A DNA stretch of 5,827 nucleotides, taken from Oribacterium parvum (GTDB lineage: Bacteria > Bacillota > Clostridia > Lachnospirales > Lachnospiraceae). The DNA is taken from the NCBI GenBank assembly GCA_938022235.1, contig CALIEL010000119.1, positions 1 through 5,827 on the forward strand, written 5' to 3'. The position numbers were made by a program, and so were the translations under genes. The notes under the pieces are model-generated. The model searched no databases. It was not told the origin of the DNA and saw only the letters and a list, made by a program, of their open reading frames with translations. Shown here one piece after another: positions 1 to 5,244 of this stretch (within the stretch, counting starts at the first letter, position 1; each line of letters begins with the position of its first letter).

Positions 1-538
1 TCATCATGACCACGAGCATCATCATGAACATCACCATGAGCACGGGGAGTCCTGCGGATGTGGATGCCATGACCATGAGGAAGAACATCATCATCACCAT
101 CATCATGAAGGCTGCGGCTGCGGCTGTCACGATGAGGAAGAGCATGAGCATCATCACCATCATGAGCATGATGAGTCCTGTAGCTGTGGTTGCCATGATG
201 AGGAACATGAGCACCATCACCATCATCATGAAGGCTGCGGATGCGGTCACGACCATGATGCGGATGAAATTTTTGACAGCATCGGTTTGGAAGTATTTAA
301 GAAGGTAGACAGAAATCATTTGGCAGAGATTTTAGAGGAAATGGCTGAAGGCTGTGCTTACGGCGGCATTGTCCGTGCAAAGGGTATGCTGGCTTGCACA
401 GACGGCACTTGGGTAAACTTTGATTTGGTGCCGGAACAGGTGGAAATCCGTGAGGCCGGTCCTGAAAATATCGGAAAGTTCGTGGTTATCGGAACTGAGT
501 TGCAAAAGGACAAGATTAAGGCTTTGTTTAACGACTAA
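1..538 (+). CDS. CobW/COG0523-family GTPase with His/Cys-rich metal-binding insert, C-terminal part (5' truncated)
   Basis: The reading frame is open from base 2 to the TAA at 536-538 (178 residues visible); the start and the GTPase domain lie before the window. Residues 1-86 are a low-complexity segment of His runs, Asp/Glu and CxCxCHD clusters. Residues about 89-178 match the C-terminal domain of CobW-type proteins: an amphipathic stretch (FKKVDRNHLAEILEEMAEG), then GGIVRAKGMLACTDG, a FDLVPEQVEIRE strand, and a closing KFVVIGTELQKDKIKALF, equivalent to the usual 'vfIGr.Ld...l...l' ending. COG0523 proteins are P-loop GTPases that deliver or insert metals (cobalt, zinc, nitrile hydratase iron/cobalt); His-rich inserts are common in the putative zinc chaperones. 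I infer a cytoplasmic metal (zinc or nickel/cobalt) metallochaperone. The following gene encodes a second P-loop protein, which supports a shared role. The P-loop and CxCC motif cannot be checked because they are outside the window. Family assignment is firm; the metal is not. Confidence 0.88.
   Translation, partial: HHDHEHHHEHHHEHGESCGCGCHDHEEEHHHHHHHEGCGCGCHDEEEHEHHHHHEHDESCSCGCHDEEHEHHHHHHEGCGCGHDHDADEIFDSIGLEVFKKVDRNHLAEILEEMAEGCAYGGIVRAKGMLACTDGTWVNFDLVPEQVEIREAGPENIGKFVVIGTELQKDKIKALFND
2..259 (+). repeat. In-gene imperfect tandem repeat coding a His/Cys/acidic metal-binding array
   Basis: Within the CobW-family gene, 86 codons encode 37 His and 11 Cys, with most of the rest Asp, Glu or Gly. 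The pattern is an alternation of CxCxCHD-type clusters (three complete, the fourth reduced to CGCGHDHD) with acidic spacers and runs of five to seven His. At DNA level bases 92-117 and 215-240 are an exact 26-bp direct repeat 123 nt apart. The GAGTCCTG start of the larger module recurs at 47 and 173 (126 nt apart), so the array looks like a duplication of a unit of about 41-42 codons with one codon lost. The Cys/His content implies metal buffering or storage; which metal is inference. Confidence 0.85.
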
Positions 539-558
539 TTTTTAAATTTAAAAAAAGA

Positions 559-598
559 TTCTCCGAAAAGGAATAGGCTTATTTTTCTTTTCGGAGAA
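559..598. other. Intercistronic stem-loop between the two GTPase genes
   Basis: Bases 559-570 (TTCTCCGAAAAG) and 587-598 (CTTTTCGGAGAA) are perfect 12-bp inverted repeats. Three more pairs (571-573 with 584-586, one of them G-T) leave a 10-nt loop. On the + strand there is no T-run after the stem; instead an A-run (551-556) precedes it, so for + transcription it is not a standard terminator. It would look like one for minus-strand transcription, yet no minus-strand gene points at it. It could be a partial terminator, an mRNA stability or processing element, or an operator. The structure is certain, the role is not. Confidence 0.7.
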
Positions 599-625
599 GA
601 ATGCATAAAACGGAAGGAGAGTAGA

Positions 626-1660
626 ATGGGAGAACAATGGGAAGCGGAGGGAGAAGGCATTCCTGTCTTTTTGATTAACGGATTTTTAGAGTCGGGAAAA
701 AGCAGCTTCATTCAATTTACCATGGAGCAGGAATATTTTCAGACCGAGGGAAATACCCTCCTTCTTCTTTGTGAGGATGGGGAAGTGGAATATGACCCTA
801 TTAAGCTGGCAGCGCATCATACCACGCCGGTGTATATGGAAAATATTACGGATTTCCAAGAAGAAAAATTGCAGACTTTGGCAAGACAGTATAAGGCGGA
901 GAGAGTCTTGATCGAGTGGAACGGCATGTGGAACCAGGATGATTTATACGGCGGTCCCATGAGTGAAGAGGTACTGGCAAAACAGCAAAATCGTGAGCCG
1001 AAGTATCAGGTATCCATGCCGAAGGATTGGTTTTTATATCAGGTAATCACGATTTTAGACGGCTCCAGCCTGAAGCTGTATCTTTCCAATATGCGTTCTT
1101 TTCTGGGGCAAATGCTTCGTCATGCGGAACTGTGCATCGTGAATCGTTGTGATAATCTGTCCAATGAAGAATTGGTGGATTATCGTAGAAAGATTCGTGC
1201 CATGGGCCAAAATGCCATGATTTTACTGGAAGATAAAAACGGAGAAATCCCCCAGACCGCTCTTCCGGAAGACCTGCCCTATGATCTTGGACAGGATGCC
1301 ATTACTTTAGCAGATGAAGATTATGGTACCTGGTTCTTGGACTGCATGGAAAATCCGGAGCGCTATCTGAATAAAGAAATCACATTTTCCGCTATGATTT
1401 TAAAACGGAAAAATATGCCGGAGAATGAATTTGTTCCGGGGCGTATGGCGATGACCTGCTGTGCTGAGGATATGACCTTCCTTGGTTTTATCTGTAAGGG
1501 AGACAAGAAATTAATTGCTCCCTTTTCAACAAGAGACTGGGCAAAGCTCACGGCGAAGGTGAAGCTGGAGGAACGGGAAGAATATCATGGTATAGGACCG
1601 GTTTTACATTTGGAAAAGATTGCCAGAACCGGAGAAATCAAGGAACCTGTGAATTTCTAA
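626..1660 (+). CDS. Divergent CobW-like P-loop GTPase fused to a DUF1980/TIGR03943-like C-terminal domain
   Basis: The start is set by AAGGAGA at 614-620, 5 nt before the ATG; the product is 344 aa. The N-terminal part has a COG0523-like layout: strand IPVFLING, Walker A GFLESGKSS (residues 19-27, Lys25; family form GFLGAGKTT), CEDGEVEYD (49-57) in place of NEFGEVGID, RVLIEWNGMW (93-102) in place of the 'viEtSG' switch, and NRCD (173-176) as an NKxD guanine-specificity variant. The CxCC motif of typical CobW metallochaperones is absent. From about residue 248 the sequence changes to a pattern like the C-terminal domain of DUF1980/TIGR03943 permease-partner proteins: NKEITFSAMIL, EFVPGRMAMTCCAEDM (CC at 278-279), FLGFIC, then W-x-K-L-T-A-x-V and a closing I-x-x-T-x-E-I-K-E-P. 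Members such as Bacillus YcgQ work with the YcgR permease and are zinc-responsive. I infer a soluble accessory GTPase for metal transport that forms a unit with the upstream CobW-type gene. No signal peptide or membrane segment is visible. The P-loop call is firm; the C-terminal homology is from pattern recall. Confidence 0.78.
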   Translation: MGEQWEAEGEGIPVFLINGFLESGKSSFIQFTMEQEYFQTEGNTLLLLCEDGEVEYDPIKLAAHHTTPVYMENITDFQEEKLQTLARQYKAERVLIEWNGMWNQDDLYGGPMSEEVLAKQQNREPKYQVSMPKDWFLYQVITILDGSSLKLYLSNMRSFLGQMLRHAELCIVNRCDNLSNEELVDYRRKIRAMGQNAMILLEDKNGEIPQTALPEDLPYDLGQDAITLADEDYGTWFLDCMENPERYLNKEITFSAMILKRKNMPENEFVPGRMAMTCCAEDMTFLGFICKGDKKLIAPFSTRDWAKLTAKVKLEEREEYHGIGPVLHLEKIARTGEIKEPVNF

Positions 1661-1713
1661 CGATTTCTTATAGAAGGATAAACGATATTTTTTTAGAAAT
1701 AAGTAAGAAAGCC

Positions 1714-1741
1714 TTGCGAAATTATATTATTTTTGTATACT
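1714..1741 (+). promoter_or_regulatory. Candidate sigma-A promoter for the small membrane protein gene
   Basis: TTGCGA (1714-1719, 4 of 6 matches to TTGACA), a 16-bp AT-rich spacer and TATACT (1736-1741, 5 of 6 matches to TATAAT) lie about 70 nt before the ATG at 1814. The predicted leader of about 65 nt holds a 6-bp inverted repeat, AGGGCA at 1760-1765 and TGCCCT at 1786-1791, ahead of the ribosome binding site. No clear terminator is seen between 1661 and 1713, so read-through from the GTPase gene is also possible. Confidence 0.5.
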
Positions 1742-1813
1742 AGGAGTGATAATTTAACAAGGGCAGGATTTGTATGGATGCAAGATGCCCTACAACTTAA
1801 AGGAGGACTTACT

Positions 1814-2302
1814 ATGTCATATTTACAGATCTTTGCACTATTAGGAGCATTTTTAATCCCGTTTATCTTGCTTTGGCTGATTTGCTACGGCTTGGAGGCT
1901 TACGCTCTTTATACCCTGGCTAAGAATAACGGTCAGGAGGATAAGGCAATTTTAGCCTTTATCCCCTACGTAAATCGTGGACTCTATGCTTATTTTGCAG
2001 GTGACCAGGAGATGTTCGGTAATCAGGTTCCCACGATTGCCAGTGCTGCAATCATGGGTGTGCTTCCCCTTCTTGGTGGATTTGTTGGCGGCGCCCTTTG
2101 GGGATTGGTTGGCATTATTTTTACCATTGTAGTGATTATTGTTTCTTTCTACAATTATAAAGCCGTATACGGAAAGATGAGCAGTGTTTCCGATTCCACT
2201 CTATTCGGTGTTTTGGCTGCTGTAATTTCCCTTTGCCGTGTTATCTTCATTTTCCTTCACAGAAATGATATTCTGGTAGAGGACGGAGAAATCGTAGAAT
2301 AA
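1814..2302 (+). CDS. Small multi-pass membrane protein of unknown function
   Basis: The ATG at 1814 is chosen because AAAGGAGG (1799-1806) sits 7 nt upstream; the frame is open back to a TTG at 1733, but that start has no ribosome binding site and overlaps the candidate -10 element. The 162-aa product has a long hydrophobic N-terminal segment (about residues 4-34), then a polar loop ALYTLAKNNGQEDKAILAFI followed by PYVNRGLYAYFAGD, then hydrophobic segments at about 73-91, 94-114 and 128-147, and a short acidic tail (EDGEIVE). The 'LYxxAKxxGxxxxxxAFIPxxNxxxxxxxAG' stretch resembles a motif common in uncharacterised clostridial membrane proteins, often 'iAkk.G...W.a.iP..N...l..iag', but I cannot name a family with confidence. 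It appears monocistronic: its own candidate promoter precedes it and a strong terminator follows 30 nt after the stop. No function can be assigned. Confidence 0.85.
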   Translation: MSYLQIFALLGAFLIPFILLWLICYGLEAYALYTLAKNNGQEDKAILAFIPYVNRGLYAYFAGDQEMFGNQVPTIASAAIMGVLPLLGGFVGGALWGLVGIIFTIVVIIVSFYNYKAVYGKMSSVSDSTLFGVLAAVISLCRVIFIFLHRNDILVEDGEIVE

Positions 2303-2332
2303 TATTTCCTTTCAGCAAGCTATAGCAGTTTT

Positions 2333-2386
2333 ATACCGGCTCCAAAAGTTAGACCCAAGAATCTAACCTTGGAAGCCGGTATTTTT
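2333..2386 (+). terminator. Rho-independent terminator after the small membrane protein gene
   Basis: ATACCGGCTCCAA (2333-2345) pairs with TTGGAAGCCGGTAT (2369-2382), with one bulged A. An inner stem GTTAGA (2348-2353) with TCTAAC (2362-2367) closes an 8-nt loop. The T-run ATTTTTAT follows directly, with a second TTTTT at 2394-2398. The A-rich side and GC-rich base of the stem fit a strong intrinsic terminator that separates this gene from the channel/sigma unit downstream. Confidence 0.9.
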
Positions 2387-2395
2387 ATAAATATT

Positions 2396-2424
2396 TTTAC
2401 AGCCGAAGAAGAGCCGGGGATAGT
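2396..2424 (+). promoter_or_regulatory. Candidate sigma-A promoter for the MscS/sigma/anti-sigma unit
   Basis: TTTACA (2396-2401, 5 of 6 to TTGACA) is followed after 17 bp by GATAGT (2419-2424, 4 of 6 to TATAAT). Transcription would begin near 2431 and give a leader of about 55 nt to the ATG at 2487. A short palindrome GGATagtgATCC (2418-2429) covers the -10 element and could be an operator, although it is short. The site sits just past the preceding terminator, which strengthens the call; the -10 is imperfect. Confidence 0.45.
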
Positions 2425-2460
2425 GATCCGGTATGATTTTTAGGAAAAAGTTTTATCCAT

Positions 2461-2472
2461 CTACAGTTGTAG
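2461..2472. promoter_or_regulatory. Palindrome CTACAgtTGTAG in the MscS leader (possible repressor operator)
   Basis: CTACA-GT-TGTAG is a perfect 5-2-5 inverted repeat lying 4 nt before the MscS ribosome binding site. Its core fits TACAnnTGTA, the site form bound by CopY/BlaI/MecI-type winged-helix repressors. There is only one copy and no such regulator in the window, so the match may be chance. Confidence 0.25.
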
Positions 2473-2486
2473 GGACGGGAGAAAAT

Positions 2487-3332
2487 ATGAATCAGGTAGA
2501 AAGTATTGAAAATGAAATTCGGGTCTGGAGCTTCCAAAATTTTGGAAATGGTTTGGCTCTGGGGCTTACCCGTTTTATGGGGAAATTTTTATTGGCGCTG
2601 GCATTGTTTTTGATTGGTCGATTTATCATTAAAAAGCTGGGACATATTCTTCCGAAAACCCCTATTTCAGCTAAGATCGATCCTACGGTTCGGAATTTTT
2701 TCTTTCGAGCAATCGTACTTTGTCTGTATCTGATTTTAGGAATCAGCTGTGTCAGCATTCTGGGGGTTCCCATTGCTTCCGTCATCACTCTTTTGGCTTC
2801 TGCCGGTGTGGCGGTAGGTCTGGCCTTACAGGGCTCCCTATCTAACCTTGCGGGAGGCATTATGCTTTTGCTGTTTCGCCCCTTTAAGGTGGGGAATTAT
2901 ATCAAAAGCGGTACGGATGAAGGCACGGTACAGGAGGTGAGTATCTTCTATACTGTTATTCTTTCTCCGGATAACAAGCGGATTTCCATTCCTAACGGCA
3001 GCCTAATGAATGCCAATATCATTAATTACAGTGCGGAGCGTTTCCGGAGAGTGGATTTGATTTACCAGCTTGGTCGGGATGAGGATGTAGAAAAGATTAA
3101 GGGATATTTGGAGGCTTGTATTCAGGACGATGAGCTGATCCGAAAATACCCGGAGCCCTTTGTAGGGCTTACCGCTGTAGGAAGAGATTATTTGGAATTC
3201 AGTGTCCGTCTTTGGGTGGATACCCCATCTTACTGGACCCTGTATAACCGAATCAATGAGAAAGTTGCCATCAAATTCGCTAAAGAAAATGTGCTTTTGC
3301 CCAGCACGGCTATCAAAAACATACAAAATTGA
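2487..3332 (+). CDS. mscS: Small-conductance mechanosensitive channel, MscS family
   Basis: The ATG at 2487 is preceded by GGGAG (2477-2481) at 5 nt spacing and gives 281 aa, close to E. coli MscS (286 aa). An in-frame ATG at 2433 has no good ribosome binding site and would lie almost at the predicted transcription start. MscS channels open under membrane tension to release solutes on hypo-osmotic shock. Hydrophobic helices fall at about 22-46, 70-92 and 97-130. The last is the pore helix with the hallmark glycine/alanine-rich ASAGVAVGLALQGSLSN (104-120), then LAGGIMLLLFRPFKVGNYI. The following beta domain has EGTVQEV and RISIPNGSL (165-173), and the C-terminal alpha/beta domain runs to about residue 276. 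The protein is a short, core-type MscS with no extra N-terminal domains. The sigma-factor gene begins 57 nt downstream with no terminator between, suggesting co-transcription. All key family motifs are intact. Confidence 0.95.
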   Translation: MNQVESIENEIRVWSFQNFGNGLALGLTRFMGKFLLALALFLIGRFIIKKLGHILPKTPISAKIDPTVRNFFFRAIVLCLYLILGISCVSILGVPIASVITLLASAGVAVGLALQGSLSNLAGGIMLLLFRPFKVGNYIKSGTDEGTVQEVSIFYTVILSPDNKRISIPNGSLMNANIINYSAERFRRVDLIYQLGRDEDVEKIKGYLEACIQDDELIRKYPEPFVGLTAVGRDYLEFSVRLWVDTPSYWTLYNRINEKVAIKFAKENVLLPSTAIKNIQN

Positions 3333-3389
3333 TTTTCTTTGCAATAAAATGCCCTCTCTATGCATTGTACTTATGAAAGGACGAAAAAC

Positions 3390-3962
3390 ATGATCAATGT
3401 GAGTATGCTGATTGCGGATTTTCCCGGGCAGGAAGAAATAGCGGATGAACTGATTTTCTCCCTGGCAAAGGGAAACCGGGAAGCGCTAAAAATCATATAT
3501 GAGAAAAGCATCAATGCATTGTATGCCTACGTTCTTTCATTAACGAAAAATAAGTATGACACAGAGGATGTTTTGCAGGAAACCTATGTAAGCATTGCAG
3601 AAAATGCAGCTTCCTATCATGGGGGAAATAAGGCGATGGCATGGATATTTCGAATTGCCAGGAATTTCACCCTGATGCATTTCCGAAAAGAGAAAAACAA
3701 AGACAGCATTCATGAAGTGGAAGAGGCAGTGGACGCCAAATATTCCTTTTCCTTCGTGGAAAATGCAGACCACAGAATGCTTTTGGAATCCGCCATGGAA
3801 ATATTGGAGGAAGAGGAAAGACAGATTCTTTTTCTTCATGCCGTGGCAGGCTGGAAGAATCGGGAAATTGCGGAGTATTTAGGAAAAAACTTAAATACGG
3901 TTTTATCCAAATACCAGAGGAGCATTAAGAAGCTGCAGGAGCATTTAGGAAAGGATGAGTAA
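3390..3962 (+). CDS. ECF-type RNA polymerase sigma-70 family factor
   Basis: The ATG at 3390 follows GAAAGGA (3375-3381) by 8 nt and gives 190 aa; an upstream in-frame ATG at 3360 has no ribosome binding site. The protein has only sigma regions 2 and 4, as in extracytoplasmic function sigma factors. Region 2 spans about 22-100: a helix with EALKIIYEKSINALYAYVLSL, the DTEDVLQETYVSI segment (57-69), and AMAWIFRIARNFTLMHFRK (82-100) for -10 recognition. A linker of about 28 residues leads to region 4 (about 128-186): LEEEERQILFLHAVAGW, then the helix-turn-helix NREIAEYLGKNLNTVLSKYQRSIKKLQ for -35 contact. It directs RNA polymerase to a stress regulon when freed from its anti-sigma. The next gene overlaps its 3' end by 8 nt and encodes a membrane anti-sigma, so the pairing is near certain. 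I found no obvious ECF-type autoregulatory promoter in the 57-nt gap upstream, so expression may come from the channel promoter. The ECF subgroup is not identified. Confidence 0.93.
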   Translation: MINVSMLIADFPGQEEIADELIFSLAKGNREALKIIYEKSINALYAYVLSLTKNKYDTEDVLQETYVSIAENAASYHGGNKAMAWIFRIARNFTLMHFRKEKNKDSIHEVEEAVDAKYSFSFVENADHRMLLESAMEILEEEERQILFLHAVAGWKNREIAEYLGKNLNTVLSKYQRSIKKLQEHLGKDE

Positions 3963-5043
3963 GATGAAGCAGGAAAATATGGAAAAAGAGCTTCAAGAGG
4001 CTGTTCAAAATCTTATCCCCAATGACTTATTTACTAGGATTACCGCAGAACTGGATTCCAAGGAAGAGGGTGCAAAGATGGAAAAAGTGCTGGTAAGAAG
4101 AATTGAAAGGAAGAGTACAAGTCCAGGATTAAAAACAGTGATGCAGTTGGTGGCAGCCTGTGTCGCCTTGGTATTGGTAGTTGGGGGAATCTTTTATTAC
4201 AGAGGAAACTTAATGGTGGATAGCTTGGTGGACTTGGATGTAAACCCGGGAATTGAGCTTCTTACCAACCAAAAGAACCGCGTATTAGAAGCTTATGCAA
4301 CCAACGGCGACGGTGATAAGGTTCTTTCCGGTATGGATTTACAGAACGTGGATTTACAGGTGGCATTAAATGCTATCGTAGGTTCCATGGTGCAGCAAGG
4401 CTATATGACGAAGGACACCAAGGGCGTATTGGTAACCGTGCAGAATAAGGATCAGAAGAAGGCGGATAATCTTCGTAAGCTGGTGGTGAAAGAAATGGAG
4501 ATAGCTTTGTCCACGGAAGATATGAATGCAGCAGTCTTTCATCAGGTGATTTCAAGTCAGAATAATAATGCTTCCGCATTTGCCAGGAAAAATAACATTT
4601 CCTTAGGAAAGGCTGTGTTCGTACTGAACCTTGCCAATAAGGCCAGATCCTTAGATGCCAAAGAGCTTGCAAAGATGAAGATTTCCGAAATTGCAAAGCT
4701 GGTAGCTGATAAGAACATCGATATCCGTGACATTATTGAGTATGATTCCGATGACAGCCTCTGGGAAAATATTGCAGATGCTATTGAGGATATTAATGAG
4801 GGAGACGATGACTACATCGTAGCAACAACTCAGCAGGGCGGCAGAATCAGTGCAGACAAGGCAAAGGCTATTGCTTTTGGTCACGCAGGGGTTTCTGCCG
4901 GACAGGTAAGAGACTTGTCCGTTGAGTACGATGATGACGGTGTATATGAGATTGACTTTAAAGTAGGAAACATGGAGTACGATTACGAAATCGGTGCTGT
5001 AGATGGTTCCATCAGAAAAGCCGATGTAGAGCAGGATGACTAA
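3955..5043 (+). CDS. Membrane anti-sigma factor with RsgI-like ectodomain (Asn-Pro motif) and C-terminal PepSY domain
   Basis: The gene overlaps the sigma gene by 8 nt (ATGAGTAA), so translation is probably coupled; ATG at 3955 gives 362 aa and has AGGA at 3947-3950, while ATG at 3964 is also possible (359 aa). Residues 1-60 are a charged cytoplasmic part (ELQEAVQNLIPNDLFTRI) that should hold the sigma factor; it has no zinc-binding HxxxCxxC motif and does not look like the usual RsgI N-terminal domain. One transmembrane helix follows (about 62-81). Just outside comes VDLDVNPGIELLTNQKNRVL (92-111), matching the RsgI motif 'DVNPSiel', where RsgI proteins self-cleave between Asn and Pro; here this is N97-P98. 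The middle region (about 100-265), with NNISLGKAVFVLNLANKAR and LAKMKISEIAKLV, fits the RsgI middle domain. A linker rich in Asp/Glu leads to a PepSY-like domain (about 297-357: ISADKAKAIAFGHAGV, VYEIDFKVGNMEYDYEIGAVDGSI). The role is to restrain the adjacent sigma factor until an envelope signal triggers cleavage. Family fit is strong; the signal is unknown. Confidence 0.88.
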   Translation: MSKMKQENMEKELQEAVQNLIPNDLFTRITAELDSKEEGAKMEKVLVRRIERKSTSPGLKTVMQLVAACVALVLVVGGIFYYRGNLMVDSLVDLDVNPGIELLTNQKNRVLEAYATNGDGDKVLSGMDLQNVDLQVALNAIVGSMVQQGYMTKDTKGVLVTVQNKDQKKADNLRKLVVKEMEIALSTEDMNAAVFHQVISSQNNNASAFARKNNISLGKAVFVLNLANKARSLDAKELAKMKISEIAKLVADKNIDIRDIIEYDSDDSLWENIADAIEDINEGDDDYIVATTQQGGRISADKAKAIAFGHAGVSAGQVRDLSVEYDDDGVYEIDFKVGNMEYDYEIGAVDGSIRKADVEQDD

Positions 5044-5090
5044 ATAGAGAAGTGTTTATTATAAATTAAATATCGAATATGATTTGCAGT

Positions 5091-5141
5091 ATGGGTCTGA
5101 AATGAGGGGCAATTTGAGCTCGCCCTGATTTTCAGGCCCAT
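5091..5141 (+). terminator. Hairpin ending the sigma/anti-sigma unit (probable terminator)
   Basis: ATGGGTCTGAAA (5091-5102) pairs with TTTCAGGCCCAT (5130-5141) with one G-T pair, and an inner GGGC (5107-5110) pairs with GCCC (5122-5125). TGCA at 5085-5088 and 5143-5146 can extend the base. The stem lies about 50 nt after the anti-sigma stop. There is only TTT directly after it, and longer T-runs appear at 5156-5159 and 5162-5167, so it is a poor classical intrinsic terminator, although its position fits transcript ending or 3'-end protection. Confidence 0.6.
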
Positions 5142-5152
5142 TTGCATAAGTG

Positions 5153-5180
5153 ATATTTTGATTTTTCTTCATCAAAATGT
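5153..5180. other. Second intergenic stem-loop, AT-rich
   Basis: ATTTTGAT (5155-5162) and ATCAAAAT (5171-5178) are a perfect 8-bp inverted repeat around an 8-nt T-rich loop; a G-T and an A-T pair extend it. It ends where the -35 region of the downstream promoter would start. It could be a helper terminator for the upstream unit or an operator for the downstream gene. Only the symmetry is directly seen. Confidence 0.5.
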
Positions 5181-5208
5181 TTCTCTATCCCCCATTCTTT
5201 GCTATACT
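5180..5208 (+). promoter_or_regulatory. Extended -10 promoter for the SseB-domain gene
   Basis: TGCTATACT (5200-5208) is an extended -10 element: TG, one base, then TATACT with 5 of 6 matches. The -35 position at 17-bp spacing reads TTTCTC (5180-5185), which is weak, so the promoter probably relies on the extended -10. The start would be near 5215, giving a leader of about 50 nt that begins almost at the hairpin 5219-5244. Confidence 0.6.
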
Positions 5209-5218
5209 GTCTGAAGTA

Positions 5219-5244
5219 CAAAAAAGGGCATATTTCCTTTTTTG
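5219..5244 (+). promoter_or_regulatory. 5' leader stem-loop upstream of the SseB-domain gene
   Basis: CAAAAAAGG (5219-5227) pairs perfectly with CCTTTTTTG (5236-5244) around the 8-nt loop GCATATTT. The right arm ends 8 nt before the AGGAGG ribosome binding site (5253-5258). At the very 5' end of the predicted transcript, it could protect the mRNA or modulate initiation. The weak A-U stem and the lack of an alternative pairing partner make a riboswitch unlikely. Confidence 0.5.

Noticed and set aside
2..259. Repeat array as a possible CRISPR or non-coding satellite
   Set aside because: The repeats are in frame, have no constant spacer length, and encode a coherent metal-binding segment inside a gene.
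6..308. Open frame giving a Met/Ile/Thr-rich 100-aa product
   Set aside because: It is the +1 shadow of the His/Cys repeat (CAT codons read as ATC/ATG). The frame at base 2 continues into a clear CobW C-terminal domain, so that one is real.
287..538. Separate 83-aa gene starting at the ATG at 287
   Set aside because: The frame is open upstream to the window edge and the protein is the CobW C-terminal domain, which needs its N-terminal GTPase; the ATG has no ribosome binding site.
1664..1710. Inverted repeat TTTCTTA/TAAGAAA after the GTPase-DUF1980 gene as a terminator
   Set aside because: Seven AT-only pairs around a 33-nt loop with no T-run after it; too weak to support.
1733..1813. Extended N-terminus of the small membrane protein from a TTG at 1733
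   Set aside because: No ribosome binding site, overlap with the predicted -10 element, and a non-hydrophobic extension; the ATG at 1814 has AAAGGAGG in place.
2433..2486. Longer MscS start at 2433
   Set aside because: No Shine-Dalgarno sequence, and it falls at the predicted transcription start; the ATG at 2487 has GGGAG at proper spacing and gives the family's usual length.
2492..2860. Minus-strand open frame opposite mscS
   Set aside because: Antisense shadow of a well-conserved channel gene, with no recognisable protein motifs.
3003..3365. Minus-strand open frame opposite the 3' part of mscS
   Set aside because: Overlaps a conserved coding region and has no recognisable motif; likewise the minus-strand frames at 1363-1551, 3540-3839, 4373-4696 and 4651-4884.
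3348..3366. AATGC/GCATT inverted repeat before the sigma gene
   Set aside because: Only 5 bp, easily expected by chance, with no T-run or operator-like context.
3360..3389. Longer sigma-factor start at 3360
   Set aside because: No ribosome binding site precedes it, while GAAAGGA precedes the ATG at 3390.
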